NCBI GenBank assembly: GCA_903844665.1
Contig: CAIMUS010000156.1
Span: forward strand, 1-34,438
Source: an uncultured Pseudomonadota bacterium
Lineage (GTDB): Bacteria > Pseudomonadota > Gammaproteobacteria > Competibacterales > Competibacteraceae
Direction: 5' to 3'
DNA: 34,438 nucleotides
Shown here: piece after piece, positions 25,749-33,134 of the stretch
Numbering within the stretch: the first letter of the stretch is position 1
Layout of the letters: each line of letters starts with the position of its first letter
Translations under genes and position numbers: made by a program
The notes under the pieces: model-generated
The model's database searches: none
Told to the model about the DNA's origin: nothing
Seen by the model: only the letters and a program-made list of their open reading frames with translations

Positions 25749-26631
25749 AGATCGCTCCTTTTACCTGGACAAGAAACTGATCCAGGAATCCTTCAACCAA
25801 TCGGCCGCCCACTACGATGAAGTGGCGGTGCTGCAACGGGAAGTGGGCAACCGTCTGCTGGAGCGGCTGGAATTGGTGCGCCTGACGCCGCAGACCATTC
25901 TGGATGTGGGCTGCGGCACCGGTTTTACCACCACCCCGCTGCTGAAGAAATACCGCAAAACCCAGGTGATCGGCCTGGATATCGCCTTCAATATGCTAAC
26001 CATCGCCCGTCGCCGCGTCCCCTGGTTCCGCACCCTGCATTGTCTGTGCGGCGACGCCGAGGCGCTGCCGCTGGCGGACGACAGTTGCGACCTGCTGCTT
26101 TCCAATCTGACCCTGCAATGGTGCGGCGATCTGGACCGGACATTTCGGGAATTCCGGCGGGTGCTCAAACCCGGCGGCCTGCTGCTGTTCACCACCTTGG
26201 GACCGGATACCCTGATCGAGCTGCGCCGCAGTTGGGAAGCCGCCGACGGTTATAACCATGTCAACGCCTTTATCGATATGCACGATATCGGCGACGCCAT
26301 GGTGCGCGCCGCGCTGGCCGGGCCGGTCATGGATATGGAGTCCATTACCCTGACCTATCAGGATGTCTTCACCCTGATGCGGGATTTGAAGACACTGGGC
26401 GCTCACAATATCTCCGCCGGTCGCGCCCCCGGTCTGACCGGCAGGCGGCGGTTGCAGGCGATGGGTGCCGCTTATGAACAGTATCGCCAGCCCGATGGCC
26501 TGCTGCCGGCCACCTATGAAGTCGTCTATGGCCATGCCTGGGGGCCTGCAAAGAAACTGTCCACGCCGCGCCCCGACGGCCAGGCGGTGTTTCCCCTATC
26601 GCAACTGCGCCGCCGCCGTCCCGCCGGCTGA
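25741..26631 (+). CDS. bioC: Malonyl-ACP O-methyltransferase
   Basis: A 296-residue SAM-dependent methyltransferase. Motif I is ILDVGCGTGFTT, followed by VIGLDIAFNML and LLLSNLTLQWCGDLDRTFRE with the BioC-typical NLTLQW segment. The ATG at 25741 overlaps the last eight bases of bioH, as in a coupled pair. BioC methylates malonyl-ACP to start pimelate synthesis by the fatty acid machinery. Its length is normal for BioC. Confidence 0.94.
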   Translation: MTEDRSFYLDKKLIQESFNQSAAHYDEVAVLQREVGNRLLERLELVRLTPQTILDVGCGTGFTTTPLLKKYRKTQVIGLDIAFNMLTIARRRVPWFRTLHCLCGDAEALPLADDSCDLLLSNLTLQWCGDLDRTFREFRRVLKPGGLLLFTTLGPDTLIELRRSWEAADGYNHVNAFIDMHDIGDAMVRAALAGPVMDMESITLTYQDVFTLMRDLKTLGAHNISAGRAPGLTGRRRLQAMGAAYEQYRQPDGLLPATYEVVYGHAWGPAKKLSTPRPDGQAVFPLSQLRRRRPAG

Positions 26632-26655
26632 AGCGCCAGGGTGACGAGGTAAGGG

Positions 26656-27630
26656 ATGAAGCTCATCAGCGACTGGTTCCAGCGCCACTTTGCCGACCCA
26701 CAGACGGTTCTGCTGGTGCTGCTGCTGGTCATCGTTACCGCCGTGATTCTGTTGATGGGCCAGATGCTGGCACCGGTGCTGGCGGGGATCGTGCTGGCCT
26801 ATCTGCTGGAAGGGCTGGTGCGGTTTCTCCAAAGGCTGTGGCTGCCGCGGCTGCCGGCGGTCTGGATCGTGTTCATTCTGTTTTGCGCCTTCGTGCTGTT
26901 TCTGCTATCGGTTCCCCTGCCCTTGCTGTCGCGCCAGTTGATTCAACTGGCGCAGCAGTTTCCCAGTATGGTGCAAAAAGGCTATGCCCTGCTGGAAAGC
27001 CTCCCTTCCGAATATCCGGACATCTTCACCCAGACCCAGGTGTTGCAATTAACCACCACCCTCAATGACGAGATTACCAGACTCAGTCAGAACATCCTGG
27101 GGTGGTCGCTGGCTTCGGTAACGAGTGCGATCGCGGTCGTTGTCTATCTGATCATGGTGCCCTTGCTGGTTTTCTTTTTCCTCAAGGACAAGGACCGTAT
27201 TCTGGCCTGGGTGCGGGGTTTCCTGCCCACGGATTACACCCTGATCCAACAGATCTGGCAGGACGTGGATGCGCAACTGGGTAATTACATCCGCGGCAAG
27301 TTCTGGCAGATTCTGATCGTATGGGCGGCGGGTTTTACCGTTTTCGCCCTGATGCAACTGCAATTCGCCATGCTGCTGGGCCTGATCGTGGGCTTGTCGG
27401 TGATCGTGCCTTATATCGGCGCCATCGTGGCGGCCCTGCCGGTGGCTATCGTTGCTTTTTTCCAGTGGGGCTGGAGTTCGGATTTTTTCTGGGTGCTGGC
27501 GGCTTACGCCATCATTCAGTTTATCGACGGCAACGTGCTGGTGTTTCTGCTGTTTTCCGAGGTGGTCGATCTGCATCCCATCGCCATTATCGTCGCTGTG
27601 CTGGTGTTCGGTGGCCTGTGGGGATTCTAG
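26656..27630 (+). CDS. AI-2E/PerM-family permease, interrupted by an in-frame amber codon
   Basis: A 324-residue membrane protein of the PerM/AI-2E exporter family with at least six hydrophobic segments. It starts MKLISDWFQRHFADPQTVLL and includes VVYLIMVPLLVFFFLKDKDR, GLSVIVPYIGAIVAALPVAI and IIQFIDGNVLVF, then GGLWGF before a TAG. After that TAG the same frame continues GVFFAIPLATVVQAVLKAWP and ends with TGA at 27747. In the family the Trp at this spot is followed by GVFFAIPLA, so TAG replaces a TGG codon. The protein ends 39 residues short unless the codon is read through. It lies 24 bases after bioC. Confidence 0.9.
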   Translation: MKLISDWFQRHFADPQTVLLVLLLVIVTAVILLMGQMLAPVLAGIVLAYLLEGLVRFLQRLWLPRLPAVWIVFILFCAFVLFLLSVPLPLLSRQLIQLAQQFPSMVQKGYALLESLPSEYPDIFTQTQVLQLTTTLNDEITRLSQNILGWSLASVTSAIAVVVYLIMVPLLVFFFLKDKDRILAWVRGFLPTDYTLIQQIWQDVDAQLGNYIRGKFWQILIVWAAGFTVFALMQLQFAMLLGLIVGLSVIVPYIGAIVAALPVAIVAFFQWGWSSDFFWVLAAYAIIQFIDGNVLVFLLFSEVVDLHPIAIIVAVLVFGGLWGF

Positions 27631-27747
27631 GGGGTGTTTTTCGCCATTCCCCTGGCGACGGTGGTGCAGGCCGTGCTGAAAGCCTGGCCGCGGCGGGACG
27701 AGAAGGTCAATGCCGTTCCGAGTTCATCGGGCACACCTACTACTTGA
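27631..27747 (+). pseudogene. 3' remainder of the permease gene after the amber codon
   Basis: Thirty-eight codons continue in the same frame as the permease and encode the family-typical GVFFAIPLATVVQAVLKAWP followed by RRDEKVNAVPSSSGTPTT. There is no start codon of its own. One base change (TAG to TGG at 27628-27630) would join it to the main frame. Confidence 0.8.
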
Positions 27748-27794
27748 GGAGTTCGAATGCAAACCATGATGCATCCAATCGATTGGAAAACACA

Positions 27795-28046
27795 GTGAGC
27801 GATTTAGACACGGTACGCCGGGAGGCCGCGGAAAAAGCCTATAGAGAGGCCGTATTCGATCTCATACGCCAAGGTGAAATCTCTTGCGGCTACGGCGCCG
27901 ACTTATTAGGGACGAACCGTGTCGATATGATTGAACAGTTACGTCAACAGGGTATTCCAGTAGCCGACTACCCGGTGGAAGCTCTGCGCGAAGAAGTGCA
28001 GGAAGCTATGCAGGATTTCACTCACGAAAGGTACCACTCGGGCTGA
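27795..28046 (+). CDS. UPF0175-like antitoxin
   Basis: An 83-residue protein from a GTG at 27795, with helices EKAYREAVFDLIRQGEISCG and LGTNRVDMIEQLRQQGIPV and an acidic tail PVEALREEVQEAMQDF. The pattern (a helix-turn-helix core with RxxxxxLLGxxRxxMxExLxxxGIPV) is that of UPF0175 antitoxins that pair with DUF3368 PIN-like toxins. Its TGA overlaps the ATG of exactly such a toxin start. A plus-strand GTG start is used because the frame upstream overlaps the permease gene. Confidence 0.75.
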   Translation: MSDLDTVRREAAEKAYREAVFDLIRQGEISCGYGADLLGTNRVDMIEQLRQQGIPVADYPVEALREEVQEAMQDFTHERYHSG

Positions 28047-28189
28047 TGCAGATTGTCTCCAACACCACGCCTATCAGTGAGCTTTACGGCCATGATTATC
28101 ATTTCGGCCAGGAGGAACCTGGATTACGCTTCGCAAGTTCCGCTCTATCCAGGCTACGCTTGCTATCTCAAACGGGATCACAGCCTTGA
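28046..28189 (+). pseudogene. DUF3368 PIN-like toxin, broken by a dispersed repeat
   Basis: The ATG overlaps the stop of the UPF0175 antitoxin. The first 15 residues, MQIVSNTTPISELYG, are the standard DUF3368 start (V-S-N-T-T-P-I-S-x-L). The sequence then runs into repeat DNA at 28111-28157 and stops at TGA 28187-28189, 47 codons in all against roughly 150 expected. Toxin activity should be lost. Confidence 0.78.
28111..28157 (-). repeat. Dispersed 47-bp repeat, copy 3 (inverted)
   Basis: The 47-base segment from GGAGGAACC to GGCTAC is the reverse complement of 7677-7723 except for about three positions. It sits inside the DUF3368 remnant and directly upstream of the next antitoxin gene. Confidence 0.85.
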
Positions 28190-28455
28190 ACGCCCTATCG
28201 ATTGAACTACCTGATGAACTGGCCGACACCAGCCGGGTGGTGGCGCAGCGCCTGGGACTTACCCAGTCTGAATTGATTCGCCGTGCCCTGGTGAACGAAC
28301 TCGAAAAAATCCAGAGTGATTGGGAACTGGACACGATGGTAGCAAGCTTTGAAGCGATGAAGCTTGATCCCGCCTATCTTGCTGAAGCCGAGGAATTGGA
28401 TACGGGTTTGGAGACACCTTTACCCGAGGAAGCGGATGAATGGTGGAAAAACTAA
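28186..28455 (+). CDS. RHH-type antitoxin of a MazF/PemK pair
   Basis: An 89-residue protein. A ribbon-helix-helix N-terminus (LSIELPDELADTSRVVAQRL, then GLTQSELIRRALVNELEK) is followed by an acidic, Trp-containing toxin-binding tail (LPEEADEWWKN). The best start is a TTG at 28186, since no ATG fits the N-terminus. The dispersed repeat ends about 30 bases upstream and may have replaced the original leader. The stop overlaps the MazF start by 16 bases. Confidence 0.82.
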   Translation: MNALSIELPDELADTSRVVAQRLGLTQSELIRRALVNELEKIQSDWELDTMVASFEAMKLDPAYLAEAEELDTGLETPLPEEADEWWKN

Positions 28456-28793
28456 TCCGGGGCGGGGTCTATCTGGTCAGGCTTGATCCGGTTAAAGGCG
28501 CGGAGATTGGCAAACTTCGCCCCGTCACTGTACTTACCACACAAACACTTCTGGATATAGACCCGCCAATGATATTCGTCTGTCCTCTCAGTAGCCGGTC
28601 CGAACCTGCCTATCAGTCTCTTCATGTTCCCATCTCGGCCCGCGATGAATTGCAAGTGGACAGTTTCGGCCTGGTGGAACACTGCCGTGCAATCAGTCGT
28701 CAGCGCGTCTTGAGCCACAGACTGGCCCAACTGACTGATCAAGAACTCGATGCCATCGTGCAGAAGCTACAGCGCCTGGTAGGAGCCAAATAG
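28440..28793 (+). CDS. MazF/PemK-family endoribonuclease toxin
   Basis: A 117-residue toxin. It shows the MazF pattern RGGVYLVRLDPVKGAEIGKL followed by RPVTVLTT, the FVCPLSSR beta-hairpin and the DSFGLVEHCRAISRQRV segment with the conserved Arg/Asp pocket. Length and motifs are complete. The upstream RHH protein overlaps it and is the likely antitoxin. It should cut mRNA at short specific sequences. Confidence 0.9.
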   Translation: MVEKLIRGGVYLVRLDPVKGAEIGKLRPVTVLTTQTLLDIDPPMIFVCPLSSRSEPAYQSLHVPISARDELQVDSFGLVEHCRAISRQRVLSHRLAQLTDQELDAIVQKLQRLVGAK

Positions 28794-28966
28794 CGTCGAC
28801 TGCGCAAGAGCCAAGTCAACTCGCACACGACCGGGATGGTAACCAGGAAATCATCCGAGTTCTCTTTCGGCTGATCGATCAGCCTGCCTGCGATAGGCGA
28901 TTGCTCGGGATCGTCCGCCGTGAGATAGCGCAGCAGGACGTTGGTATCCAAGGCGCGCGAACTCAT
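28739..28966 (-). pseudogene. vapC: Truncated PIN-domain toxin (VapC-like)
   Basis: The 75-residue frame begins as a good VapC (ALDTNVLLRYLTADDPEQSP, then TIPVVCELTWLLRSRR) but after about 57 residues it runs into sequence belonging to the 3' end of the convergent MazF gene. The C-terminal catalytic Asp residues are missing. The ATG overlaps the vapB stop as ATGA. Confidence 0.83.
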
Positions 28967-29223
28967 CGGCGCTGGCTGCGAATACGGTCGTCGTCTTCGA
29001 TCAGGGCGTCCATCAACCCGGCGTTTTCGTCTACGACCTTGGCTGCCTCGGACGCGGTAGATTTCAGAAACCCATAGGCGCTCCGGTGGTCGCGGCGGGA
29101 TCGCTTTAGCTCAACGAGCCCGTTTTTCACCACGAACTCCACTTCATCACCGCTGTGCAGGTCGAGGAGTTGTCGCACCGCTTTCGGTACTGTCACCTGT
29201 CCTTTCTGGGTAAGCGCTGTCAT
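28963..29223 (-). CDS. vapB: AbrB/SpoVT-type VapB antitoxin
   Basis: An 86-residue antitoxin with a swapped-hairpin AbrB N-terminus (MTALTQKGQVTVPKAVRQLL, GDEVEFVVKNGLVELKR) and an acidic C-terminal helix. A strong GGAGGTGA site lies just before the ATG at 29223. A near-palindromic AAAGTAA/TTACTTT at 29237-29253 is a likely operator for the VapBC complex. Its toxin partner is truncated. Confidence 0.88.
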   Translation of the reverse strand: MTALTQKGQVTVPKAVRQLLDLHSGDEVEFVVKNGLVELKRSRRDHRSAYGFLKSTASEAAKVVDENAGLMDALIEDDDRIRSQRR

Positions 29224-29236
29224 AAGTCACCTCCGT

Positions 29237-29253
29237 AAAGTAATAGTTACTTT
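29237..29253 (-). promoter_or_regulatory. Palindromic operator candidate for vapB
   Basis: AAAGTAA and TTACTTT flank a 3-base spacer, 14-30 bases before the vapB ATG. It overlaps the last codons and stop of tnpB (29247), so the insertion element abuts the control region. Confidence 0.45.
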
Positions 29254-30329
29254 CCTGATAGAAACTCATGGAAAGCTTTGAAACCGGCACCATATTGTCC
29301 GGTGAGAAACCGGGTTAAGATGTTCAGCGACCCGACGTAGTCGGCATCGTCCGAGTACCCACACCTCAGACACTGAAACACCTTTCCCACCCGATTTTCC
29401 CGCTGAGTATGGGAACAGGTCGGAACAGGACATGTTTGACTGGTTTTAGCGGGGTTGACCGTGCGGAAGCGAACACGGTTCTCTTCCGCACGCATCTGAA
29501 TGACTTTCAGCAGTTCCCGATAATTCCAGTGACTCAACGTCTTTCTAAAACCTTTACTCCGCTTGCCTTTGCCTTTTTTAAGACTCTTTAACCGTTCAAC
29601 CACGATCAAACCGACTTCCTTAGGCAGTTGATTAAAAAATATCTTAACGATCCGGTGTAAGTAATAACTCAACTCCTTTTTAGCGCGTTTATACGCTTTG
29701 GAATGTTGCTTTTTACGTTTTATTTTATTGATTAGAGCTTTGATTTGGTCGCCAAACCACGATTTGTTACTGGCCGTCAACAGGCTATTAATTCCAACGT
29801 CAATACCGAGTGCGTATGGCGATGTGCTTTTCTGTCCAACCTCCTTCTCAAAGGAAATCTGGATATACTCTCGGTGGACGATAATAGAAGTTGCCCAGTT
29901 CCAATCCGCGTACTGGTTGAAGTGGAAATGCTGTTTTAACGGAATATAAAAACTGTCTCCGGTTCCGGTCGAGTGAATTTTCAACCAGAGATCAAAGTGA
30001 TTGCGGCCCGATTCCAAGCCAACGACTTGGGAAGACCAGATACATTTCTTGCCGGTATGTCTGGGTTTTGTGCTCTTCGCTTCCTTGGCCCCATTCACCA
30101 TTCCCAGGGCTTCCCTGGCCGCGCACTGACGCATTCTGGCGGACAACCCGCTAGCCGGAATCGCATAGAGGTCTTTCGTCAACTGCCCCGCCACAAAATC
30201 ATTTTCCCAAAACATATCAATAAAGATATTAACGACCCTACTATATTCGTTCATTATTTCATAGAGCCGTTGCTTTTTAGATTCAGTGGCGAACTTGAGG
30301 GTACACTTAGAACTTCTTTTAATCTTCAT
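29247..30329 (-). CDS. tnpB: TnpB-type RNA-guided endonuclease of an IS607-like element
   Basis: A 360-residue TnpB. The N-terminal wedge-like domain (SSKCTLKFATESKKQRLYEI) leads into a split RuvC nuclease: Asp in ALGIDVGINSLL, Glu in LIVVERLKSLKKG, and Asp in SDDADYVGSLNI. A four-Cys zinc ribbon (SQTCPVPTC and FQCLRCGYS) lies between the last two. All RuvC acidic residues are present, so it should be an active RNA-guided nuclease rather than a dead repressor. The gene is directly downstream of a truncated serine recombinase. A guide (omega) RNA would be expected at its 3' end, but only 24 bases separate its stop from vapB. Confidence 0.92.
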   Translation of the reverse strand: MKIKRSSKCTLKFATESKKQRLYEIMNEYSRVVNIFIDMFWENDFVAGQLTKDLYAIPASGLSARMRQCAAREALGMVNGAKEAKSTKPRHTGKKCIWSSQVVGLESGRNHFDLWLKIHSTGTGDSFYIPLKQHFHFNQYADWNWATSIIVHREYIQISFEKEVGQKSTSPYALGIDVGINSLLTASNKSWFGDQIKALINKIKRKKQHSKAYKRAKKELSYYLHRIVKIFFNQLPKEVGLIVVERLKSLKKGKGKRSKGFRKTLSHWNYRELLKVIQMRAEENRVRFRTVNPAKTSQTCPVPTCSHTQRENRVGKVFQCLRCGYSDDADYVGSLNILTRFLTGQYGAGFKAFHEFLSGK

Positions 30330-30340
30330 GTTTCAGCGCC

Positions 30341-30529
30341 TTAATCAGATGAGGCTCCCCTGGCATAACAACCCACCACCTCCGATTTTTGTTTTCCAGT
30401 GCTTTCCTCTATTAAAATCTTGCCAAACTTATTTTTCCTTGCAGCGGCGATTTTACCAGCCTTGAAATAGTTCCAGGCGGTCCGGTAGGAAAACCGATGT
30501 TCTTGCGCAAACTCTCTTAGTGTCTTCAT
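30341..30529 (-). pseudogene. tnpA: IS607-like serine recombinase TnpA, truncated after the DNA-binding domain
   Basis: A 62-residue frame. The first 45 residues (MKTLREFAQEHRFSYRTAWN, YFKAGKIAAARKNKFGKILI) are the MerR-like DNA-binding head of IS607 TnpA. The end, VVGCYARGASSD, corresponds to the start of the catalytic domain (VxxYARVSS), broken just at the active-site Ser region; over 100 residues of recombinase are missing. It lies 11 bases upstream of tnpB on the same strand. Confidence 0.8.
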
Positions 30530-30580
30530 AAGTTTCTATGCTATACTACAACTTTATATTAATCAAGTGTTCTTATTCAA

Positions 30581-30702
30581 TAGACATTATCGGAAACTAA
30601 AAAGAATTAATTATATTTTATCAAAAGTTGTGTTAAGTTATTGAAAATAAATGGTTTTATTTCAATCGTATTAAATTCTGCCATTGTTTCCGATAATGTC
30701 TA
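30581..30702. mobile_element. 122-bp AT-rich element with 17-bp perfect terminal inverted repeats (MITE-like)
   Basis: TAGACATTATCGGAAAC at 30581-30597 is the exact reverse complement of 30686-30702. The interior is very AT-rich with no ORF, unlike the surrounding DNA. It lies upstream of the IS607-like remnant. No clear target duplication is seen. A small non-autonomous transposon is the most likely reading. Confidence 0.7.
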
Positions 30703-30763
30703 ATACCCAGTGTAAGATCTGTCGGGAGACGAAATCAAGGACTGGGTTGCCTGGACGAGTTTT

Positions 30764-30828
30764 GTAGGGTGGGCATGGCCCATCATTCGCGGTGGGCCGG
30801 TTGGTTAGGTGGGCCGTGCCCGCCCTAC
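30764..30828. repeat. Inverted repeat GTAGGGTGGGC / GCCCGCCCTAC
   Basis: GTAGGGTGGGC at 30764-30774 pairs with GCCCGCCCTAC at 30818-30828, with GTGGGCCG/CGGGCC-like repeats inside. This is typical of dispersed intergenic repeats. The gap from 30703 to 31032 has no convincing gene. Confidence 0.65.
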
Positions 30829-30884
30829 CGGGCTGCGCCGCAACCACATAATTGGCCCGCCGTTTGCCAACTCGGACCAGCCCG

Positions 30885-30980
30885 CGTAGGACGCATTAGC
30901 GCGGCGTAATACGCCGGATGAGGTGGATAAGCCGAAAGCATTCGGTGGAATACGGCCTAGCGCCCTATTCCGCTCTACGC
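30885..30980. repeat. Inverted repeat of the GCATTAGCG family
   Basis: GCGTAGGACGCATTAGCGCG at the left is mirrored by a GGGCGCTAGGCC-like core and CTACGC at the right. A related GCGCATTAGCGTAGCGTAAT copy is at 31351-31370. Confidence 0.5.
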
Positions 30981-31032
30981 GAGCTATTGGAATAAATCGA
31001 GCCTAGCCTCTCTTCCCGCGCGTCATCTAGTA

Positions 31033-31287
31033 TCAAGGGCAGCGCCAGTTTTGGCCGCCTTGTGTGAAATACCGGTGCTTTTCGCAAACGTAGATGTGTC
31101 TTATATGACACCAGCCGACTGCTGGTTGACCACATATAGCGCATTGCTTCTCCTTTACGGTATTTTTACACACCCGTTTGCCATTTTTGACATAGCACTT
31201 GGACGCGGCTTCGGCTTCTTGAACCGGCAGAGCGAAAACACCACCGGCTAACAATACCAAAAGGGTAACAGTTACAATCTTTTTCAT
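31033..31287 (-). CDS. Small exported Cys-rich protein
   Basis: An 84-residue protein. MKKIVTVTLLVLLAGGVFAL followed by PVQEAEAA is a signal peptide. The mature part has seven Cys, including CAICGQPAVGWC and VCEKHRYF, which could form a zinc-ribbon-like or disulfide-rich fold, plus two His. The ATG at 31287 is chosen for its GAGGAGA ribosome-binding site. I do not recognise the family. It is a single gene on the minus strand between repeat regions. Confidence 0.7.
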   Translation of the reverse strand: MKKIVTVTLLVLLAGGVFALPVQEAEAASKCYVKNGKRVCKNTVKEKQCAICGQPAVGWCHIRHIYVCEKHRYFTQGGQNWRCP

Positions 31288-31386
31288 GCCTATCTCCTCG
31301 AACCTGTTTATTACACACATCTACGCGCTGGACGGATTTCCTCATAGAAGGGCGCATTAGCGTAGCGTAATGCGCTGTATGAGTAA

Positions 31387-31472
31387 GTAGGTCGGGCAAA
31401 AGCGCAAGCGTTGCCCGACCTTTTCCCGGTTCGGCGCGATGCACGTCGGGTACGTCCTGTGGCCCGACCTAC
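31387..31472. repeat. Inverted repeat GTAGGTCGGGC / GCCCGACCTAC
   Basis: GTAGGTCGGGC at 31387-31397 pairs with GCCCGACCTAC at 31462-31472. Inside, GGTCGGGCAA (31390-31399) and TTGCCCGACC (31411-31420) form a second hairpin followed by TTTT on the plus strand. It is downstream of the lipoprotein gene on the minus strand. Part of the dispersed GTAGGTCGG repeat family. Confidence 0.7.
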
Positions 31473-31484
31473 CGGGCTAAAGAA

Positions 31485-32927
31485 TTATTGGAGAAAAAGT
31501 TCTTTGGTGCTTGTACCACCACATTGACCATCACTTACTGTAGCAGTAACAACTCCCGACGCAACCTGACCGACCGAGATAACCCGTTGCCATGTGGCGG
31601 TCGCAGTATTGCCCGAAATTGAGCCGTTACTTGCCGACCAGCTAAAAGTCAAGGGATTATTGTCGGCATCGGAAGCAGAGATAGTAATAGTTGTGGTAGC
31701 GCCAATTAGTCGCCCCAGATCATCATAGCTATAATTGGTACTGGATTGAGTGGTATCAGAGATCACTGGAGGAGAATTTTCTGTCCCAATAGGACAATCC
31801 TCTTCCAATGCCGACCACGTCATTCTAAAGTTCTGATCGACTGCGCCATCACCATTGGCGTCTACCGCCAGATTGACGTGAACACCATCACTCTCGGCTG
31901 TTACCTTGACGCTGGAACTATTAGCCCCGGTAATAGTCATATTGCCGCTGGATGCATAGTCATTCTCGCCAATAGTCTTGAATGGCTCTGAAGTTTTGAC
32001 GCCTACGGAGCCGCCTAAAGCAGTGCTGTCCATTTTATCAGCGTCGAAGGCGTCGCTAATACTGTCCTCATCGTCACGCTCAATGTATGTAGCGACATAA
32101 TTGGACAGGGTGGTAATAGCATCATCAGCTTCTTTTCCTACCAGGGAGCCGCCTTTCATCGTATCCTCGTAATAGGGCGGTTGTGCTTTACTGACTAGAG
32201 TCAAGTCACCATCCAAGGTAGTTGAGTTATCCTCCTCCTTGACTGTAAAACTGCTGAAGGTATATTGGATCTCGCGATTAGCATCGCTAAGCGCTACAGC
32301 CTGCAACGTCACCTTTCCGCTTAAAATCCCCAACCACCATCTAAATTCACAATTCTGGAATTCGTAAGTGGCGCTCTCACCCTGGGACAGGTAACTATCG
32401 CCATTAGTATCGCTGAGATTCAAGTTTACCGTGCCGCCCTCGTTAGAACACGTAGGAGCCGCGGCAAGCGCTCTTACAGTCGGAGCCGGAGTCATTGACG
32501 CTAGTGAGCGTTTGATATGAGCCGGTGTTTTCTTGAGAGATTTCGAAGCAATCGCGGCATTGCTTGAGCTTCCCTCGGACGGTAACAGATCATCTCTCAA
32601 GTCTGTTATAACATCCCAAAGATCGTACTGCAGATAATCATAAGTATCAAGAGCTTTATTGCTCACTTTGGCAGCATTGTCTGTGGTGATTGGCAGTGTG
32701 AATTGATTGACGTTGCCACCTCCTCCGCCACCTCCATCTCCACCTCCTCCGCCACCTCCATTGTCATTCCCACCTCCATTACCGCCACCGCCACCTCCAT
32801 CTCCACCTCCGCCGCCACCGCCATTGTCATTCCCACCCCCATTACCACCACCTCCACCGCCACAACCGCTCAATGCCAATACAAGAGCAGTTCCGCCGAT
32901 TAATATCGGAAACAACTTCTTTTTCAT
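31485..32927 (-). CDS. Glycine-rich lipoprotein with C-terminal Ig/PKD-like domain
   Basis: A 480-residue exported lipoprotein. The signal peptide with lipobox (ALSGC) has its lipidated Cys near residue 22. It is followed by a Gly/Asn/Asp-rich low-complexity segment (about 23-72) made of a repeated 21-residue unit (NGGGNDNGGGGGGGDGGGGGG). The rest is a beta-rich domain (about 75-380) with two Cys, probably surface-exposed, and a C-terminal Ig-like PKD-type domain: ITISASDADNNPLTFSWSAS, then SGNTATATWQ. No function is assigned. The next gene, a LuxR-type regulator, diverges from it across about 200 bases. Confidence 0.82.
   Translation of the reverse strand: MKKKLFPILIGGTALVLALSGCGGGGGGNGGGNDNGGGGGGGDGGGGGGNGGGNDNGGGGGGGDGGGGGGGNVNQFTLPITTDNAAKVSNKALDTYDYLQYDLWDVITDLRDDLLPSEGSSSNAAIASKSLKKTPAHIKRSLASMTPAPTVRALAAAPTCSNEGGTVNLNLSDTNGDSYLSQGESATYEFQNCEFRWWLGILSGKVTLQAVALSDANREIQYTFSSFTVKEEDNSTTLDGDLTLVSKAQPPYYEDTMKGGSLVGKEADDAITTLSNYVATYIERDDEDSISDAFDADKMDSTALGGSVGVKTSEPFKTIGENDYASSGNMTITGANSSSVKVTAESDGVHVNLAVDANGDGAVDQNFRMTWSALEEDCPIGTENSPPVISDTTQSSTNYSYDDLGRLIGATTTITISASDADNNPLTFSWSASNGSISGNTATATWQRVISVGQVASGVVTATVSDGQCGGTSTKELFLQ
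32760..32862. repeat. 63-bp tandem repeat in the lipoprotein gene
   Basis: The unit that starts ATTGTCATTCCCACCTCCAT on the plus strand recurs 63 bases later with few changes (about 1.6 copies). It encodes 21 Gly/Asn/Asp-rich residues, so gain or loss of a unit keeps the frame. Confidence 0.75.
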
Positions 32928-33134
32928 GACTATCCCCTCGTTGCTATTCGATGAACTTTATTTCAGCTTATAGACGATGCGCTCCAGTTACGTCGCCAAG
33001 TCCATCGAGCACTTGACTTCGATTTGCACTGACTATAAGGTAAGACTCATAAGACATTTATATAGAAATTAGAGCAATCCCTACTTTAGTAGGGAACGCA
33101 GAGGGTCACCGGGTGGCAACGGAGAGAGAAAATC

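Noticed and set aside
29247-30329. TnpB as a nuclease-dead guide-RNA repressor (TldR type)
   Set aside because: All three RuvC acidic residues and the zinc ribbon appear to be present.
30703-31030. CRISPR array suspected from repeated GTAGG/GCCCGCC motifs
   Set aside because: The motifs form inverted pairs of different lengths, with no regular repeat-spacer pattern and no cas gene.
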